A stretch of 64,000 nucleotides of DNA from Hetaerina americana. Lineage: Eukaryota > Arthropoda > Insecta > Odonata > Calopterygidae. The notes under the pieces were generated by a model. The model saw only the letters and a program-made list of their open reading frames with translations. It did not search any database and had not been told where the DNA came from. Location: contig JAKTNV010000024.1 in assembly GCA_022747635.1 (NCBI GenBank), forward strand, positions 3,224,001 to 3,288,000, read 5' to 3'. The position numbers and the translations under genes are program-made. Below are positions 23,901 to 36,558 of the stretch, piece by piece (the stretch's first letter is position 1; every line of letters starts with the position of its first letter).

Positions 23901-26900
23901 AGAACCAATGCTTAGCCGATCAGATCCCTTTTAGCGTTGTTGACGGACGTATTGGTATTGGAAATTTAATGAATGCGGTAGTTTGCCTTCCATAGATCAG
24001 CAAGGTAGATGAATTTGAGAATTCATCTAAGTATTACATCCCTATAGGCAGTGCGTAATTCATTAAGGAGAGGCAAGCTGAACCCTTTAAAGCGTCCTTC
24101 CTGAAATGGTTTCCTTGTTAACTAGTATTGTTCAATGTTGAAATTTGTCATCTAATCTAGGGAAGGTGTTGAATCTTAGTAAAAAAAATATTTGTTCATT
24201 CATAGGGCAAGTACTTCAGCTTATGAAATCAGCAGTGAAACAGTTTAGAGATACATCACCGCATGGTTCTTATATATATACATACATGGATATTATGCAT
24301 GAAAATTAATTGAATAATGCATGCAAACCTACAGAAGAATGATACAAGCAGCGAGTAAATATTGCCATATTGCAGGAAGATACAAGCTAAAAGAAAACCT
24401 AATCGTCGCGGTTAACAAAACGTATAATGTTGTTATTATAAATATTGTTTAAATTGGAAATAAATTGCACCAATATGTTTTGGGGTTAGTGGAAATGGAG
24501 ATTTTTTCAACTGGATAAAAACTGTTACTTTTTAATGTAAAAGCCGACCAGAGCGCCGGAAAGCTCTTGTCTTAAAAACGTTATGCGTCGGTCAAATCCC
24601 CAGTGGAAATATTTTTAAAAACTGAGACATTATTTTCTATTAAGTTTCATAGAGATTCAATGTGTATTCAAAATGACTAGATCCCAGGCCATCACGAATT
24701 TGGGGAATCCAGCTTTTGCTCCAAATTGGGGTTCCAGATTTTGCTCCTGAATGCTTTCGTCTAATATGTCAGCCTCCTCACCACGCACTTTCTTGATTAC
24801 TTTAATCGATTATGTGTAGAAACCATAAATCAAAACGTTAATTCCTAAGTTTTCATATGTTATGAAAAACTCATTCATTTTATCAGGATCAGGAGAAAAA
24901 TAATTTGAGCAAGTACCTGAACGTTTCGTTCTTTTAGTGAAATAATGATACGAGTATATTGTTAAAGCTTCAATTTCATAGCAATGACATTTATATTGAA
25001 AGGGATAGGGAATTCAAGAACTTATCCGAAGGATTCTAGTGGATGTATGCAATGATTGACCGTTTATTGGTCCGTAACTTAAAATCTGCTGCATATTTTT
25101 TTCATTTTGTTCACTCTCTGTTTAGGCATGGATGTAAGAATTTTCGTGAACACTAATTGTAAGATTGAGCGGTTGTGCCAACTGATGTCCTCCGCTTGAG
25201 AGACGCTCACACTCATTTACTTTAGATTTAAGCTCCTTCACCTCTTTCCCCATCTTTCCCTCTCTCACTCGCACGCTCTCTATCACTCTTTGCTTTTTCC
25301 GGTAAGTAATCTCTCAGTTTTAGGAGTTCCTTTTACTTTTATTATTGTGGGTGGGTGAGCGGGCGTATCGTTTGGCTCCTCTTTTATATCGCGCTAATCT
25401 CCGCCAAGAAAGTCTTGCGAGAAATAAAATGAAACTGCCGTTTCTCTCTTTTATTTTTACTTCGTCCTTAACGTTTTTGAATTACGCTCCTTTCCTCCCT
25501 CCATCACACCAGTAGCAGAAGGATGAGGAGAAGTAAGCTCCCCAAGGGCCCCCAACGGAAGACTCTTTGAGTGATTAGGAAGAGGTCGATGGTCAATCGG
25601 TATCAAGCAGGCCGCCCTCTCGACCCCTTCCCCTTCATCCCACCACCCCCGACCCCCTTCAGCCTTTTCCTCTCTCCTTCCATCGCCCTCCTTCTCGGCC
25701 TTAACCGCCCTCCCACGTGTTTCGCTCCCACCTGCCCAAGTCGTCCCTTCGTGTCCGCCCCCTCCTTCCCCTGCCCACGACTCCCTTTGCGCCCTCTCCT
25801 CTGGGATATATTCCGTCGCCCGTAATAGAGGACCACTCAGGAGTGCCTCTCTCTCCCTCCCGAGCCATCTCGGCAAGGTTTCTGATCTCCTCTCTCTTCC
25901 TTTGGGAATAGCTCTCTTAAGAGGGAGGACGGGAGATAGAGCTGGAAGGAGAGGTTATGGTTTCAGCGGCATGCGTGAGAAGGGAGGGAGTAGTTAGAAG
26001 AGGCAGCCGTTTAATATCGGGAGTCCATTTCCTCATCTCCTTCATCGGAAAGGATAAACGCCATGATGAAGTATTTACGAATTCCGCGGTTCAGCCATCC
26101 ATGGTTCATGTCATCGTTTATCCTCCAATCCCCTGTCCCCATACTTTCCTGATGCCTTCGCAAGGGTTCTCGCGTCGTAGACCGGGGACGTGAGGAACTT
26201 CTGTAAAAAGTTTCTCACCCCGTTCCCATCAATTGGGATAGTTCCAAAAATGTGTGCCTTCGCTCCCCCCAACATTTTGCCTCCTAGGGGAATTACGAGG
26301 AAATTCGGCTAACGTGATCAATTATTCATTACCTTAAGGGGATGATCAAAATGGATATTTAAATTATGGCGGTGTTTATAATGTGTTTCCGCTCAAGTGG
26401 AATTGGTTATAAATTCAATTAAACTCAATTGGAATGGACTCTTAGCTTTCCATCAAAGCGAGAGATTAGGATGAGAGAGATACGTATCGGCTGATAGAGA
26501 AGCTTCCATAAAGTGGACCGTTTATGATGTAATTGTGTAAAAAAATATTTTAAAAAACTTGTGTCCGTTAAGAATATTGTTTCAAAATCTCTATGGGGAG
26601 ATTTTCTATTGACAAAACATTTTTTGGCCTCTAAATTAGAAGGAATCCAGGTCAGCATAATCTATTTCTTGATAAAAAAATTCATATTTTAGTGAATCAT
26701 CTTGTGTCTACATTTTTAGAGCACAAACTCTGACTAAAGACGTAAAAAATACTGCAATAAAGATGATTTCTTAACGTATTAAAATAATACAGCTTGATAG
26801 ACTTGGAAATTGATACTTTCATTTGATACTCATTCATCGACATTGATGTGCATATTTTTTCAGGTAATGGCTTTCATGAATTGTGTTCTTGATGTTCCTT

Positions 26901-28673
26901 TTCAAACATCTCATCTTATGAAATTCACATTGTGTTTTACACTAAATCCTTTGATTCCTTTTATGTGCAAGAATTTTCCAGACGCAAATATAGACCCCAT
27001 CAAAATAAAAATAGTTATTTGCGTATTAGGAACAATTGTAACTTATTCTTACAGAGGAAATTAATTAATAAAGATTATTTTTTGATGGAAACATTGAAAA
27101 ATCTAAATTTTTATCAATGGTCATCGTTTTTACTTTAATAATTTTTTGTATGTTGAGAAGAAGGTGAGTTAAAACTAATCGAAAGTTAAAATTTCTCTCA
27201 AATACGAATAAAAATTACTTGTGCATGCTGTTAATTGAAAATTACATTGCAAATGTTTAGCAAATTATTCTATGGCTTGCTTTGTTAAAATTTAGACGAA
27301 CATATAAGGATTGTAAGTGACATAGGGTTAACTTAGAAGCGCTGAATTTAATGTCTATTTTTGCCGGAAGAAGTGTTACATTAAATTTTTGCGTAGAACT
27401 CACTTTCGACGACCTTACCGTGAGCGAACGTATTTCTTGATCACTATAAATAAGCAAGTTTCTCCAGATTTTCCTCTTTTTTGAGGCGGATTTACATCTA
27501 CCGCATTTCGGTCAGGTTCTGTCGGTATCCGAGGGCAAATCCATGCCCGGTAAAAATTTATGGCACCTTACGCGAACTATGAAGGATTTATGCCATGGAA
27601 CGATCTTGTCCCTCGCGTAATAGAATGTTCACGGTATTCTCTGAATTGAGGGACGCGATTGTGAGGAATTTTTCCTACGGACAAGAGGGTAGTAGGTTGA
27701 AGAAGAGGGAGAGTTGGAATGGGGAAAACTCCTTCCCGTGGGAGAAGGTAGACCGCGGAATGGTATAAGAAAACTTGGGGATATTTTTACGTCTCTCGAA
27801 AGGGATTATGGGATTTCATCCTTGCCGCAGCCGTCGGCACACCACTTTTTTATTACCGCGTCCGAGACGAGAGGTAAAAAAATGTGAGAAGTAGGGGGAC
27901 AAGATGAAGGAAAAAAAATAAACTTTAGGGCCCTTTATTTTCGCGCAATCCAAGACAAATCCCTCTGCTCTGGCCCTTTCTCTCCGCCGCAGAAAAGGCG
28001 ACGAGGCCCTATTCTCAGAGCTACCAAATACTCTCCCAACCTTTCTTTGTGCCTCATGCGCTCCAAAACATAGCCTGCCACCCTGATTCCTGCTGATCTC
28101 CCCTCACCTTCTCAGTCGCTTGACGTCCGGGATCTCACCCTCCCCTCGCTCGCCTAACTCTTTCGAGGAGTCAGCCCGTCCTACACCCTAGCTCTTCCAC
28201 CCTTTTCCTTCCACGCCACTGGATTCTTCCAATCTTCTTCTTCTGCCCATCTTCGATTTCTAATCGTTCCCTCTTAACCCTCTGTCCAAAACCCTTTCTC
28301 TATCCCCAAATATTTCTCCTTCCCCTCTGCTGAATTAGCGCTGAATACTGCTTAATTTTTTTTCTTTTTCATCTAATTTCAAACATTCAGAGCAATTAAT
28401 TACTAAATACGTTTGAGGTTATTTCACTTTTTATTTTCTTTGTATGATTTGACCTTTGTTATTAATATTATTATCTTTTATTCACCTTAAACCATACTAC
28501 AGTAAGTTCATACAAAATCCACTTTCAATCTCAAATAATAAACAAAGACAGGGTAATACTTTGTCTTAATATTTATATTATGTAATTATTAATTAGTAAA
28601 AGTTTAACCAACTTCATTTAGTCAATTTAATATCATCGAACATACCACTTAAAGACTTAAGACGGTAAATATA
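20923..28673. other. Long non-coding stretch, no gene seen
   Basis: Mostly AT-rich. Several frames of 60-100 codons (for example near 21240-21539, 22063-22549 and 26810-27064) lack recognisable motifs. 25200-25300, 25615-25870 and 28000-28330 are pyrimidine-rich on the plus strand. A tRNA-like vestige near 24543-24602, ending in a B-box-like GGTCAAATCCC, is too degenerate to call. Confidence 0.45.
25615..25870. other. Pyrimidine-rich, GC-rich block
   Basis: Dominated by C and T on the plus strand (CCCC, TCC, CTCTC words). It creates overlapping open frames of up to 139 codons on the minus strand that are rich in Gly, Arg, Glu and Lys and look compositional. Confidence 0.6.
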
Positions 28674-29271
28674 CGAATCGTTCCACAAGTCCATATGAAA
28701 ACATTGAAAAAAAATTTTTGTTCAACATTTTTTGGAATAATTCTATTTAGCTTGATACACTTTACCGATCGTTTCTCCAAAATTAAAATCCGTCCAAAAA
28801 CTAGGATTTCGGAAGGTTCTCCAAATAGGCATCTGCGTTAGTGATGACCTCGTTCGACGTAATTCATTTTCCGCGGCCCATTTTTGGAAATTTGAAAATA
28901 TAAAACTCATTGTGTGCCAAATCTGATAAATACGGCGGTGTTGCAATAGTTTAGACTTTTACTCAATTATTTTCGACATCGCAACTGCGCAGGTGTGCAC
29001 CCGTGGATTGTCTTATGGAAGAGAATTCGTCTTTGCTAAAGGAAGATATTTTTTCTTGATTTTTTCGCTCAACCAGCGCAATAAAGACGTATTATACTAC
29101 TTTTCATTTCACGTTTGTAATTTTTGCAAGTATTTGGGGAAGGTGATTCTGCATGTATCCAAAAACCGTGTCCATCAATTAGTCGGCTGATTTCAACGTT
29201 TTCGCCTTCTTCGGAGCCAGATCACCTTTAGAGACCCATTGTTTCGACTGTTCATTTGTCTCACCAGTATA

Positions 29272-30556
29272 AAAGGGTTGCTATTTATATATTGACCCTT
29301 GACAACATTAAGTACTTTAGGCGCTTCAGATGTTACCATCTGAAAGTTGAACCTTTTTAACGCTAACCTTCTTCAGAACATTTTGTCGTTTGATCATAAC
29401 TTGTTGCTTACAGTGACTCTACAATTTTGTCTCGGCGAGAAAATGGTATCAACTCGTGAACACTTTCGTGGTTTCGATGGTTTTTTACGACTTTCGGCGT
29501 GGATTATCAAGAAAGGACTATATCGAACTTCCACTTTTGGCAATTAAACCACATCCTTTGCTACTGTTAAACGTTGGTGTAACGAATTCCATCATGGCCG
29601 CTATTCGCTCAGCGACGAAAGTCGGGAAGGTCGTCAAAAATCAGTTTCTGTGCTAGAAAACATTGATGCTGTGCAAGAACGAGTAAAGAAAGATCGTCAT
29701 ACGATTTATCGTCAGAATGAGGCATCTTTGGGGATTAGTATGACGAGCATCAATAAGATATTGCATAAACGTTTAGCTCTAAAAAAATTTGTTCGCGTTG
29801 GATCCCGCATAATTTTACAAAAACTCAAAAAGATTCTCGTGTCAATTGGTGCAAAGAAACGCTCAATAAATACAATCGCGGTGCTTCAAATCTATGTATA
29901 ACGTCTACTCAGGCGACGATCTTGGATCTATGCGTATGGCAAAATAAAATGGCAATCCACTGTATTGGTCTAAGACGAGCCAAATCCGACAAAAGTGATT
30001 CGCACACGAAGGACATCGAAGCAAATGATCACCTGTTTCTTCTCGATAACTGGACATGTGGCAACCGGACCGTTAGAAAAACGTAATACCGTTAGTTCTG
30101 AATATACACGAGTATTTGTTTACCAAAAGTGCTCGGTAAAATACGGAAAAAGAAGCGGCAACGAAGGATCATTCTTCATCATGACAATGCATGCTCTTAC
30201 AGATCGGCTGAAGCGATAATCTATTTGACTGACCAAAACGTCGAATTGATGTGTTATCAATCAAACAGGGTAAAACCCTGATTTAGCACCAAATGACTTC
30301 TTTTTATTCCCGTTTATCAAGGAAAAGTTTCGTGGGCAACGTTTTTTTGTGCCTGAAGAAGCCGTCGATGCATTCAAAAACTATTCTTTTGGAGGCTCCT
30401 CAATCGGAGTGGAAAAAGCGTTACGAAATTAGGTTCAAGCGTATGCAAAAGTGTAGTGATTAGCATGGAGAATACTTCGAAAAAAAATGAAGCTATTTTT
30501 AACAATAAATTACTCTCTTTTCATTATTAGGCTGAAAATATAAATAGAAACCCTCG
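29272..30556 (+). mobile_element. Near full-length mariner inserted in an older mariner
   Basis: A 1285-bp element flanked by TA (29270-29271 and 30557-30558), with terminal inverted repeats AAAGGGTTGCTATTTATAT on the left and the complement of CGAGGGTTTCTATTTATATT on the right. It has one transposase pseudogene in the same direction. It belongs to the same subfamily as the element at 45141-46399, sharing the terminal repeats, protein sequence and two inactivating mutations. It lies inside the old minus-strand mariner, which gives a relative age: the host element is older. Confidence 0.9.
29443..30490 (+). pseudogene. Mariner transposase, frameshifted
   Basis: The start is the ATG at 29443 (MVSTREHFR...) and the end is HGEYFEKK followed by TGA at 30488-30490, together the usual length for mariner (about 345 codons). 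Visible parts are the N-terminal helix-turn-helix region (FYDFRRGLSRKDYIE, then ENIDAVQERV...DRHT, then LGISMTSINKILH), the first catalytic region (GD followed by WIYAYG), TSKQM and CFFSITGHVATGPLEKR, and the last region DLAPNDFFLFP near 30290. Lesions include several frameshifts, a 1-bp loss just after the first catalytic Asp (GGCGACGATCTTGG, near 29917) and an in-frame TAA at 29971-29973. The last two lesions are also present in the copy at 45.7 kb. Confidence 0.85.
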
Positions 30557-31520
30557 TAGTAGTGAATCCAATTTTCGGCCAAAGTTGTGTCGATTCATAA
30601 AGCCGTCACGATTTCGAAGGTAAAGTGCCAAACCAGCCTCCAAATCGACCGTACTATTGAGAACAGAAGTGGCACCCATGTGCCGGGATTTTACTCGCAC
30701 TCATTTTTTGTGCAAACTTAAAAACACTGCACGTACCTTGCGATAAGCTGGAGGCCTCAACTATTTCGCGAATTTTCATTCGCGAAATATTTGACCACTC
30801 AAAGCTATATCGTGAATATTTTCAATAATTTCGTAGGAAGTCACTTCCAATGGTCGTCCCAATTGACGTTCATCGGCCTTCGTATTTATCATGCATGAAT
30901 CTGTAGATTTCCTTGACTACGCCACTCAGTGTCGTAAAGGCGGTACTTTCATAAATGAAAGATTCCTCAAAGAGGCACATTTTTTGGCAAAGTGGGAACT
31001 GAGAGACGTTTGAGAGTTGGACAATTTTCGGTGGTATATATTCATTTCTTTCAAAAATAGTTCCATTTGATAAATTTAGAATGAACCTCTCTACTGTCGT
31101 CGATTTTAGCTTTCACTGAGCGGCGCACTTTGCCAAGAAACGGATTCATTAATCGAACTGTAGGACGATTGCATTGGAATTCAAAAAATATGTAGTGCTG
31201 TGTGAATTTGAGATGCTTATTTAAGCGTCGCAGTTGTTAATACTTCCATAAAATTGTGAATAATATCATGAGTGAAATGAAATTGCTAATAATGTTCATA
31301 GCATAAAAGACACCGTTAATCGCACGTTTATATCTCCCTATTTTCCCCCAGCCTATGTGAGTGGCAAAAACCATTTTTTCTTGGCCAATTGAATTTAATT
31401 TCCCGTATGGATCTAAAATTGGTCTAAAGTGTGCCAAGATTCGGACTTAATAAGATGGCTATGAACAATAGTTAAATGTGCAGCATTTTCAATTTTCCTT
31501 TATCTAATGAATTAGACTTA

Positions 31521-32811
31521 CGAGGTCTGTTAAAAAAGTATCGCGACTTTTGTGTTTTTTCAAAAATTATTTATTTATTCATGAATATCTATTTTGTCCC
31601 CTGCAAATTAATCTCCATTTGATATTATACACTTGTTCCAACGTTTTTTCCAATCTTCGAAGCACTTCAAAAAATCATTTCTTGTGATCTTTGTCAGCTC
31701 CTACTTTGATGCAGCCTCTATCTCGTCAATCGTAGCGCAGCGTCGTCTTTTCATGGGCCTCATCAGTTTCGGGGACAAGAAAAAGTCACTGGGGGCTAGA
31801 TCTGGAGAATACGGTGGGTTCGGCAACATTAGTGTGTTGGTTTTGGTCAAAACTTCGCGCACAAGTAATGATGTGTGAGCAGGGGTGTTGTCATGGTGCA
31901 AAAACCAATATTTGTTCTTCCACGAATCCGGGCATTTTTGACGGATTTCTTCGCGTAAATTGCTCATACCTTGCAGGTAATATTACTTATTTACCATTCT
32001 ACCCTGTGGCAAGAACTCATAATGCACCACGCCCCTGCAATCGAAGACAACTGTATCCAAAACTTTCACATTCGACCGAACTCCGCGGCCTTGGCTCGTG
32101 CTGCAGCTTCCATTGGGATGATTGAGCTTTAGTGTCCACGTCATAACCATAAAGCCATGATTCGTCCCCAGTTGTGACCCTCTGGAGTAAAATTTATGTC
32201 GCGGACACCTCATTAGCAATGTTACGTTGCTAGTTTTGGTCGAAATTGAGCAATTTTGGTACGAAATTCGCGGCGACCCGTGTCATAGGCACGGGTCACG
32301 GGAATGGCACGAGCCAATCGATAGGTTTAGGTCCTCAGAAACTTCTCTAACGGTGATTCGACGATTGGCCAATGCCATTTTCTTCACTTCATTAGTTTTT
32401 ACGTGTTGTTGACGTGCTCGGGCGTCCGGCACGCTCATCGTCCTTGGCATCTTCTCGGCCCTCTGAGAACATTTTGTACCACCGATAAACGTTGCTTCGG
32501 TCCAAGGTAGCTTCTCTATATGCCACAGTGAACATTCGGAATGCGTCCATGCACTCAATTTCGTTTTTCAAATAAAATTTGATTCTTTGGAACAGATTCT
32601 TTATTCAATTTTTTGGAACAGACAAAAATCGAAGACAAGCCAAAAGGTCCAAGCAAAACAGCTGTCAGCAATGGACTGAAAATTCAAAATCGCCAAACTT
32701 TTCGGCATAAGTGAGAGACATAAGTACCAGCATAATGCCATAAAAAATCGAAAATCAAATATACATACCCGCGAAAATTCAAAATTCGCGATACGTTTTT
32801 AACAGACCTCG
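31521..32811 (-). mobile_element. Near full-length mariner, third lineage of the cluster
   Basis: A 1291-bp element flanked by TA (31519-31520 and 32812-32813), with terminal inverted repeats beginning CGAGGTCTGTTAAAAAAGTA on the left and, on the right, the complement CGAGGTCTGTTAAAAACGTA, both continuing into TCGCGA/TCGCG-rich sequence. It encodes one decayed transposase on the minus strand. It lies about 350 bp from the nested mariner pair and is of a different lineage from both of them, by terminal repeats and by protein. Confidence 0.93.
31575..32603 (-). pseudogene. Mariner transposase, several frameshifts
   Basis: The minus strand reads, in pieces: RIKFYLKNEIECMDAFRMF and SNVYRWYKMFSEGRED with DDERAGRPSTSTT (first helix-turn-helix and linker), MALANRRITVREVSEDLNLS (second helix-turn-helix), VAANFVPKLLNFDQ, TGDESWLYGYD (first catalytic Asp), FDCRGVVHYEFLPQGRMVNK, WFLHHDNTPAHTS (second Asp), YSPDLAPSDFF (third Asp) and DFLKCFEDWKKRWNKCI near the C-terminus. 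All three acidic positions survive, but frameshifts separate the blocks, about 15 residues before TGDES are missing, the initiator ATG is not visible, and a stop replaces the Tyr of the usual GDYF end. It is inactive but relatively young. Confidence 0.85.
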
Positions 32812-32813
32812 TA

Positions 32814-35800
32814 CTTTTATCCGTGACGATAAATGATGCTATCATAATTGTCATACAGTGCATTTGAGGATCAAATACGATATATACAGCCTATATGTTC
32901 TCGTCTTACAGGTTTTTAAATCAAATGTCGTTGACTTCCTTGCCTACTTTTTTCCGAGGAGTAATTCCGGTATATGGTCGGAAGAAAGGACTGCCAAAGT
33001 CTCAATCTCGCCCGAATGAATCCGAATTATAATTATTATAAAGGAAATAACATTCACTCTATTAGGCTATCAGTTGCTATCAATGGTACTGTAAGTTATC
33101 ACTCTTTAAGCGTCACCATGTTTCACTTTCTTGAAATCTGCTCTTCTTTGGTTTCTACAGTTAAACGAACATATAAGACCAGTCCGCGCACCAACAAGAG
33201 CATATCCCATCTGCGTGCACCCTTTAGTTCCCAAAAATTCAGTTATCCTACCACAGCAATGGCCGTATATAAGCGTAACAACAGTGTTGCCACATTTCGC
33301 GTGGTCTGTGTGTTTCTGCCAAATCTTACTAGTCATTTTTTCATATATTCTGTTCTGAGAATAAACGAATATAACCATTAATTAGAAATTTTCTATCGAT
33401 TAAAAACCCTTTTTTCCGCGAAAAACGGCCATAGCTGGATAACCTTTTTGATCTGGGATATAAACAATGAAAACAGCTCGGTCTGCTTGTTCTTCAATGA
33501 AATTAATGAAACACACACGATGTCATCATTACCTCAACAAACTCTTGCAATAGAAAAAATTCCCTCTACTCATGAAATAACGAAGAATATTTTCATGACA
33601 GGTTCACATTATTCTTTAATCAAATGCAAGGAAAACAATGTGTTTTTGTCTCTGAAGCGTTTAAATATATTAAAAATATTTTGCCCATTTGTAATCAATC
33701 TGAATATTTTACTTAAAATAATTCCCTGCGCACCACTTATAATGGTGCATATTTTATACAGGTCCTTCATTTGGCCGTCTAGAGGTCAGTAAATTTGTAA
33801 AAAGCTGTCAAAGTTTCACAATACTATTTTATGAAATGAATTAAAGCTTCTGCAATGGCCGCGATTTTAAAAGAACATATTTATTTTATAAAAATTCAGT
33901 ATAGGAAAACTGGCCGACAGAAGTCGGGATCGCATTTGAATCTACGATATTACGAGCACTGATAGCAGATAATTGTGGTACCAATTGTGTTAACCTGATT
34001 TCCTTAAATTTTAGAATGCAACTTACTTTCACAATAGTTCGCTTGCTACTAGGTATTTACTTATACACAATCGCATGATTTTCTGTATTTTGACTTGAAT
34101 GAAATTTGGTAATTCTTCAGCCGTCTTTAATGTTTTGTTGGTGATATCGTTAAGTCGATTTTATTTTTCTACGTCATTAATAAATGTACGAGGGATGAAT
34201 CTATGATATTAATGGTATGAATTTAGAATTTCCGATTTCCGGACTCATTAGTCGATCGGCGATCAATGAATGCGTAAGTAGATAGACGACTTAATGTTGA
34301 TCTAAATTCTTTTAATTCACAAAACCATTCTGGATATTTATTAGATCTATACAGGCCTATCATATTTACCATTTGTTAAACCCCTATTCAGATTTGACCC
34401 AGTTAACAATAATTTTTAGCTTTCTGTTTTGCTTCCACTTTAAATCCCTTGCGATGACATTATTTTAATATTAAAATTGTGAAGCCAATTTCTGCAACTT
34501 TCAAAATTTTCAAAATAGAAAACAAATGTCAAAACTGGGGAAAAAAGAAGTGGGGTTGGTGGTGGAAGAAGTATGCTTACCTTTGGGTGGTGAAAGGGAA
34601 AAGAATAGGTCGTAAAAAATACACCCTGCCCACCCCTTCCATTTCTGTGGACGCAGAATGATCGCGGGGCATCCTTTTCAGCTCCGATGTACGAAGAAAC
34701 TTTGGTCTCCCCTATTGGTTCTCTGCCCAACACGCCTCCACTCCCTCTGCTCACCACTGATGCCGTAAGAGATTCCTTCTCCTCTTCCCGCCTCGTCTTC
34801 CCGCTCTCCTCCCCACCTCCAGCCGGTCCCAACAATTCTCGCTTCTTGTCTTGCCCCTCAACCCACCCAGTCAACCTCACCACCGCCTCCCTCCCCTGGG
34901 CTCCCTGAGTTTCCCGAGACGCCTAAGCCCTCTCAGGGTGTGGGTTGATAAAGTATCTTAGTTGGAAGGGGAGAATCAGAGGGGGGATGGGTGAATTCCC
35001 GCCGGATCGGGCTCCCTGTTTTTGATCCTCCTACCCCCGGCAAAGAGCTGAGTTCATGACCCCGCCGAGGAGAAGGATTAGAAGACAATGAAGAGCAAGC
35101 GGAGGGAGGGTGAAAAATACAAGTTCAAAAGACTATAGTCGTTTTTATCGTCCTCCATGTCCGTCCCCTACCTCTCCCTCACGCGTTTTTTTCTTATCAT
35201 TTGGCTCGATAAACGGCTCGATCGGTTAGTCGTACAACACCATCGATTTGTGTCTTTCCTCGTTATTATTTTGCGGAGGAACTCGAAAAAATGTGCACGC
35301 TTTCATTCAAATGTTACTTGATTTTGCATTTTAAATCTCGTATCCATACAATGATTTCTAAAAAGTTTCCATAAACTTTGAAACATGACTCAAATGGTGC
35401 ATAGTTGAAGCCGTTTTGTAAAAATAGGTTATAACAGCAACACTCTTGTTACTTGTAATTTTATAGTTAGTGTAAGCGATACCGATATGTGCCGGGTGCG
35501 AGTGGAAGTTGAAAAGCAAAGGAAAGTGAGATATGACAACTTCTTGTGGAAAGCAGAATTTACGGATACTTCAACGTCTGACTTATCAAAGATGAGCACC
35601 GTTTTAATCTCTAATTAAGGTTCAGACTTTTTTGGCGCAGTTCCATTAAGAATGAAATGGGTGAAAAGATTGGAATCCGCGCTGGGATTTAAGAAGGTAA
35701 AGGGTACTTTATTTGGTGTTTTAATATTTTTTATTCCTTAAAATTTTTATTTTTTAATATTTATATTCTAGCTCAAATTATTAGCGTTCTTCGCTCAATG

Positions 35801-36558
35801 TGTAATATTTAATTGCATTTTCAACCCAAGTAATATTTAGTAATGTGTGTCAATTTAACGAAATGACAACCTACACATTTTGGTGGTATTTTTGGTCAGA
35901 GTTTGGTGGTCAGATTTCTCCATTGTATAATATTTTTTTATAATATTGCGTTTAGTATGATATCAATACAACTTAATGAGAAAATTAATTAAACTTTAAA
36001 TACCCCGGCAGAAAAATTATCTCGACATCAAAAAAATATTTCAACTATTGACGCTATGATATTTATCGTATAAACTTTCTTTACCATTAATAGTTTAAGG
36101 AATGTGTTTCTGTAGTCTCTGGCTTCATAAAATGAGGCAAAAGTTGAGAATGATAATTCCAAGAATGTAATTTACTGTTTTTTCCTCATGATATAAAAAT
36201 TTATTTTTGAAGAGGATATAATTTCATTGTTATCAAAATATTCCATCGTAATTCACATTTCAGCCCAAAAGCTGGGTGTCTGACGATGAAACTCAATTTC
36301 AAAAGCCTACCCCATGTCCCTGACGCCCTGATAGGTCTTCCGTTCAACATTCTGCTTTCCTTGGCCTCTGTATTTCTCCCTCGATCCCCATTATGGGCCT
36401 TTAATTTCTATCGTGTTACAAAATTATCCTTTGTCTCAAGATGTGTTAAATCCACTTGATACTTTTTAGCGTGCTTCGTACTGTCTTTTCCTCTTCTATT
36501 CCTCTATCTAAATTCTCTTGTTTCATTTTTATCTATTCATTTAACCTTAAGCATCATT
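32814..36558. other. No gene seen; CT-rich block inside
   Basis: Frames of up to 147 codons occur at 32974-33381, 33448-33792 and 34440-34908. The first two show no recognisable motif; the last comes from the pyrimidine-rich block listed separately. 35000-36558 is AT-rich with nothing recognisable. Confidence 0.45.
34690..34910. other. Pyrimidine-rich block
   Basis: C/T-dominated plus strand, with overlapping open frames on both strands that are Pro/Ser-rich in one direction and Gly/Glu/Arg-rich in the other. This looks like a compositional effect rather than coding. Confidence 0.6.

Larger units (their letters stand above)
28743..31140 (-). pseudogene. Mariner transposase relic, interrupted
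   Basis: Transposase of the irritans type, broken by numerous stops and indels and by the insertion of another mariner. The TGETNEQSKQWV motif, which follows the first catalytic Asp region in this family, is preserved. The last acidic position is visible in SDLAHNEF, where the usual pattern is SPDLAPSDF. The second catalytic region is blurred (around GAHLRSCDVENN). Removing the insertion and one TA restores the continuous frame W-I-H-Y-T-G-E across the insertion point, so the older element was still readable there when it was hit. It cannot encode a functional enzyme. Confidence 0.7.
28674..31172 (-). mobile_element. Old mariner (irritans-like), split by a younger mariner
   Basis: Minus-strand element of about 1.2 kb, interrupted by a 1287-bp insertion (29272-30556 plus one TA). 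Recognisable pieces in order on the minus strand are: the N-terminal region ending in ENIHDIALSGQ and MKIREIVEA (about 30770-30850), a central DLEAGLALYLRNR and NWIHY (about 30560-30640), then across the insertion TGETNEQSKQWV and APKKAKT (about 29190-29270), and finally PPYLSDLAHNEFYIF and LEKRSVKCIKLN (about 28740-28950). Possible degenerate terminal repeats are 28674-28700 (CGAATCGTTCCACAAGTCC) and 31145-31172, matching at only about two thirds of positions, so the outer edges are approximate. Many stops and frameshifts mark it as old. Confidence 0.75.

Noticed and set aside
24543..24602. A tRNA gene or SINE head with a B-box-like GGTCAAATCCC
   Set aside because: The B box lacks one T of the consensus, no A box at proper spacing is convincing, and no cloverleaf closes.
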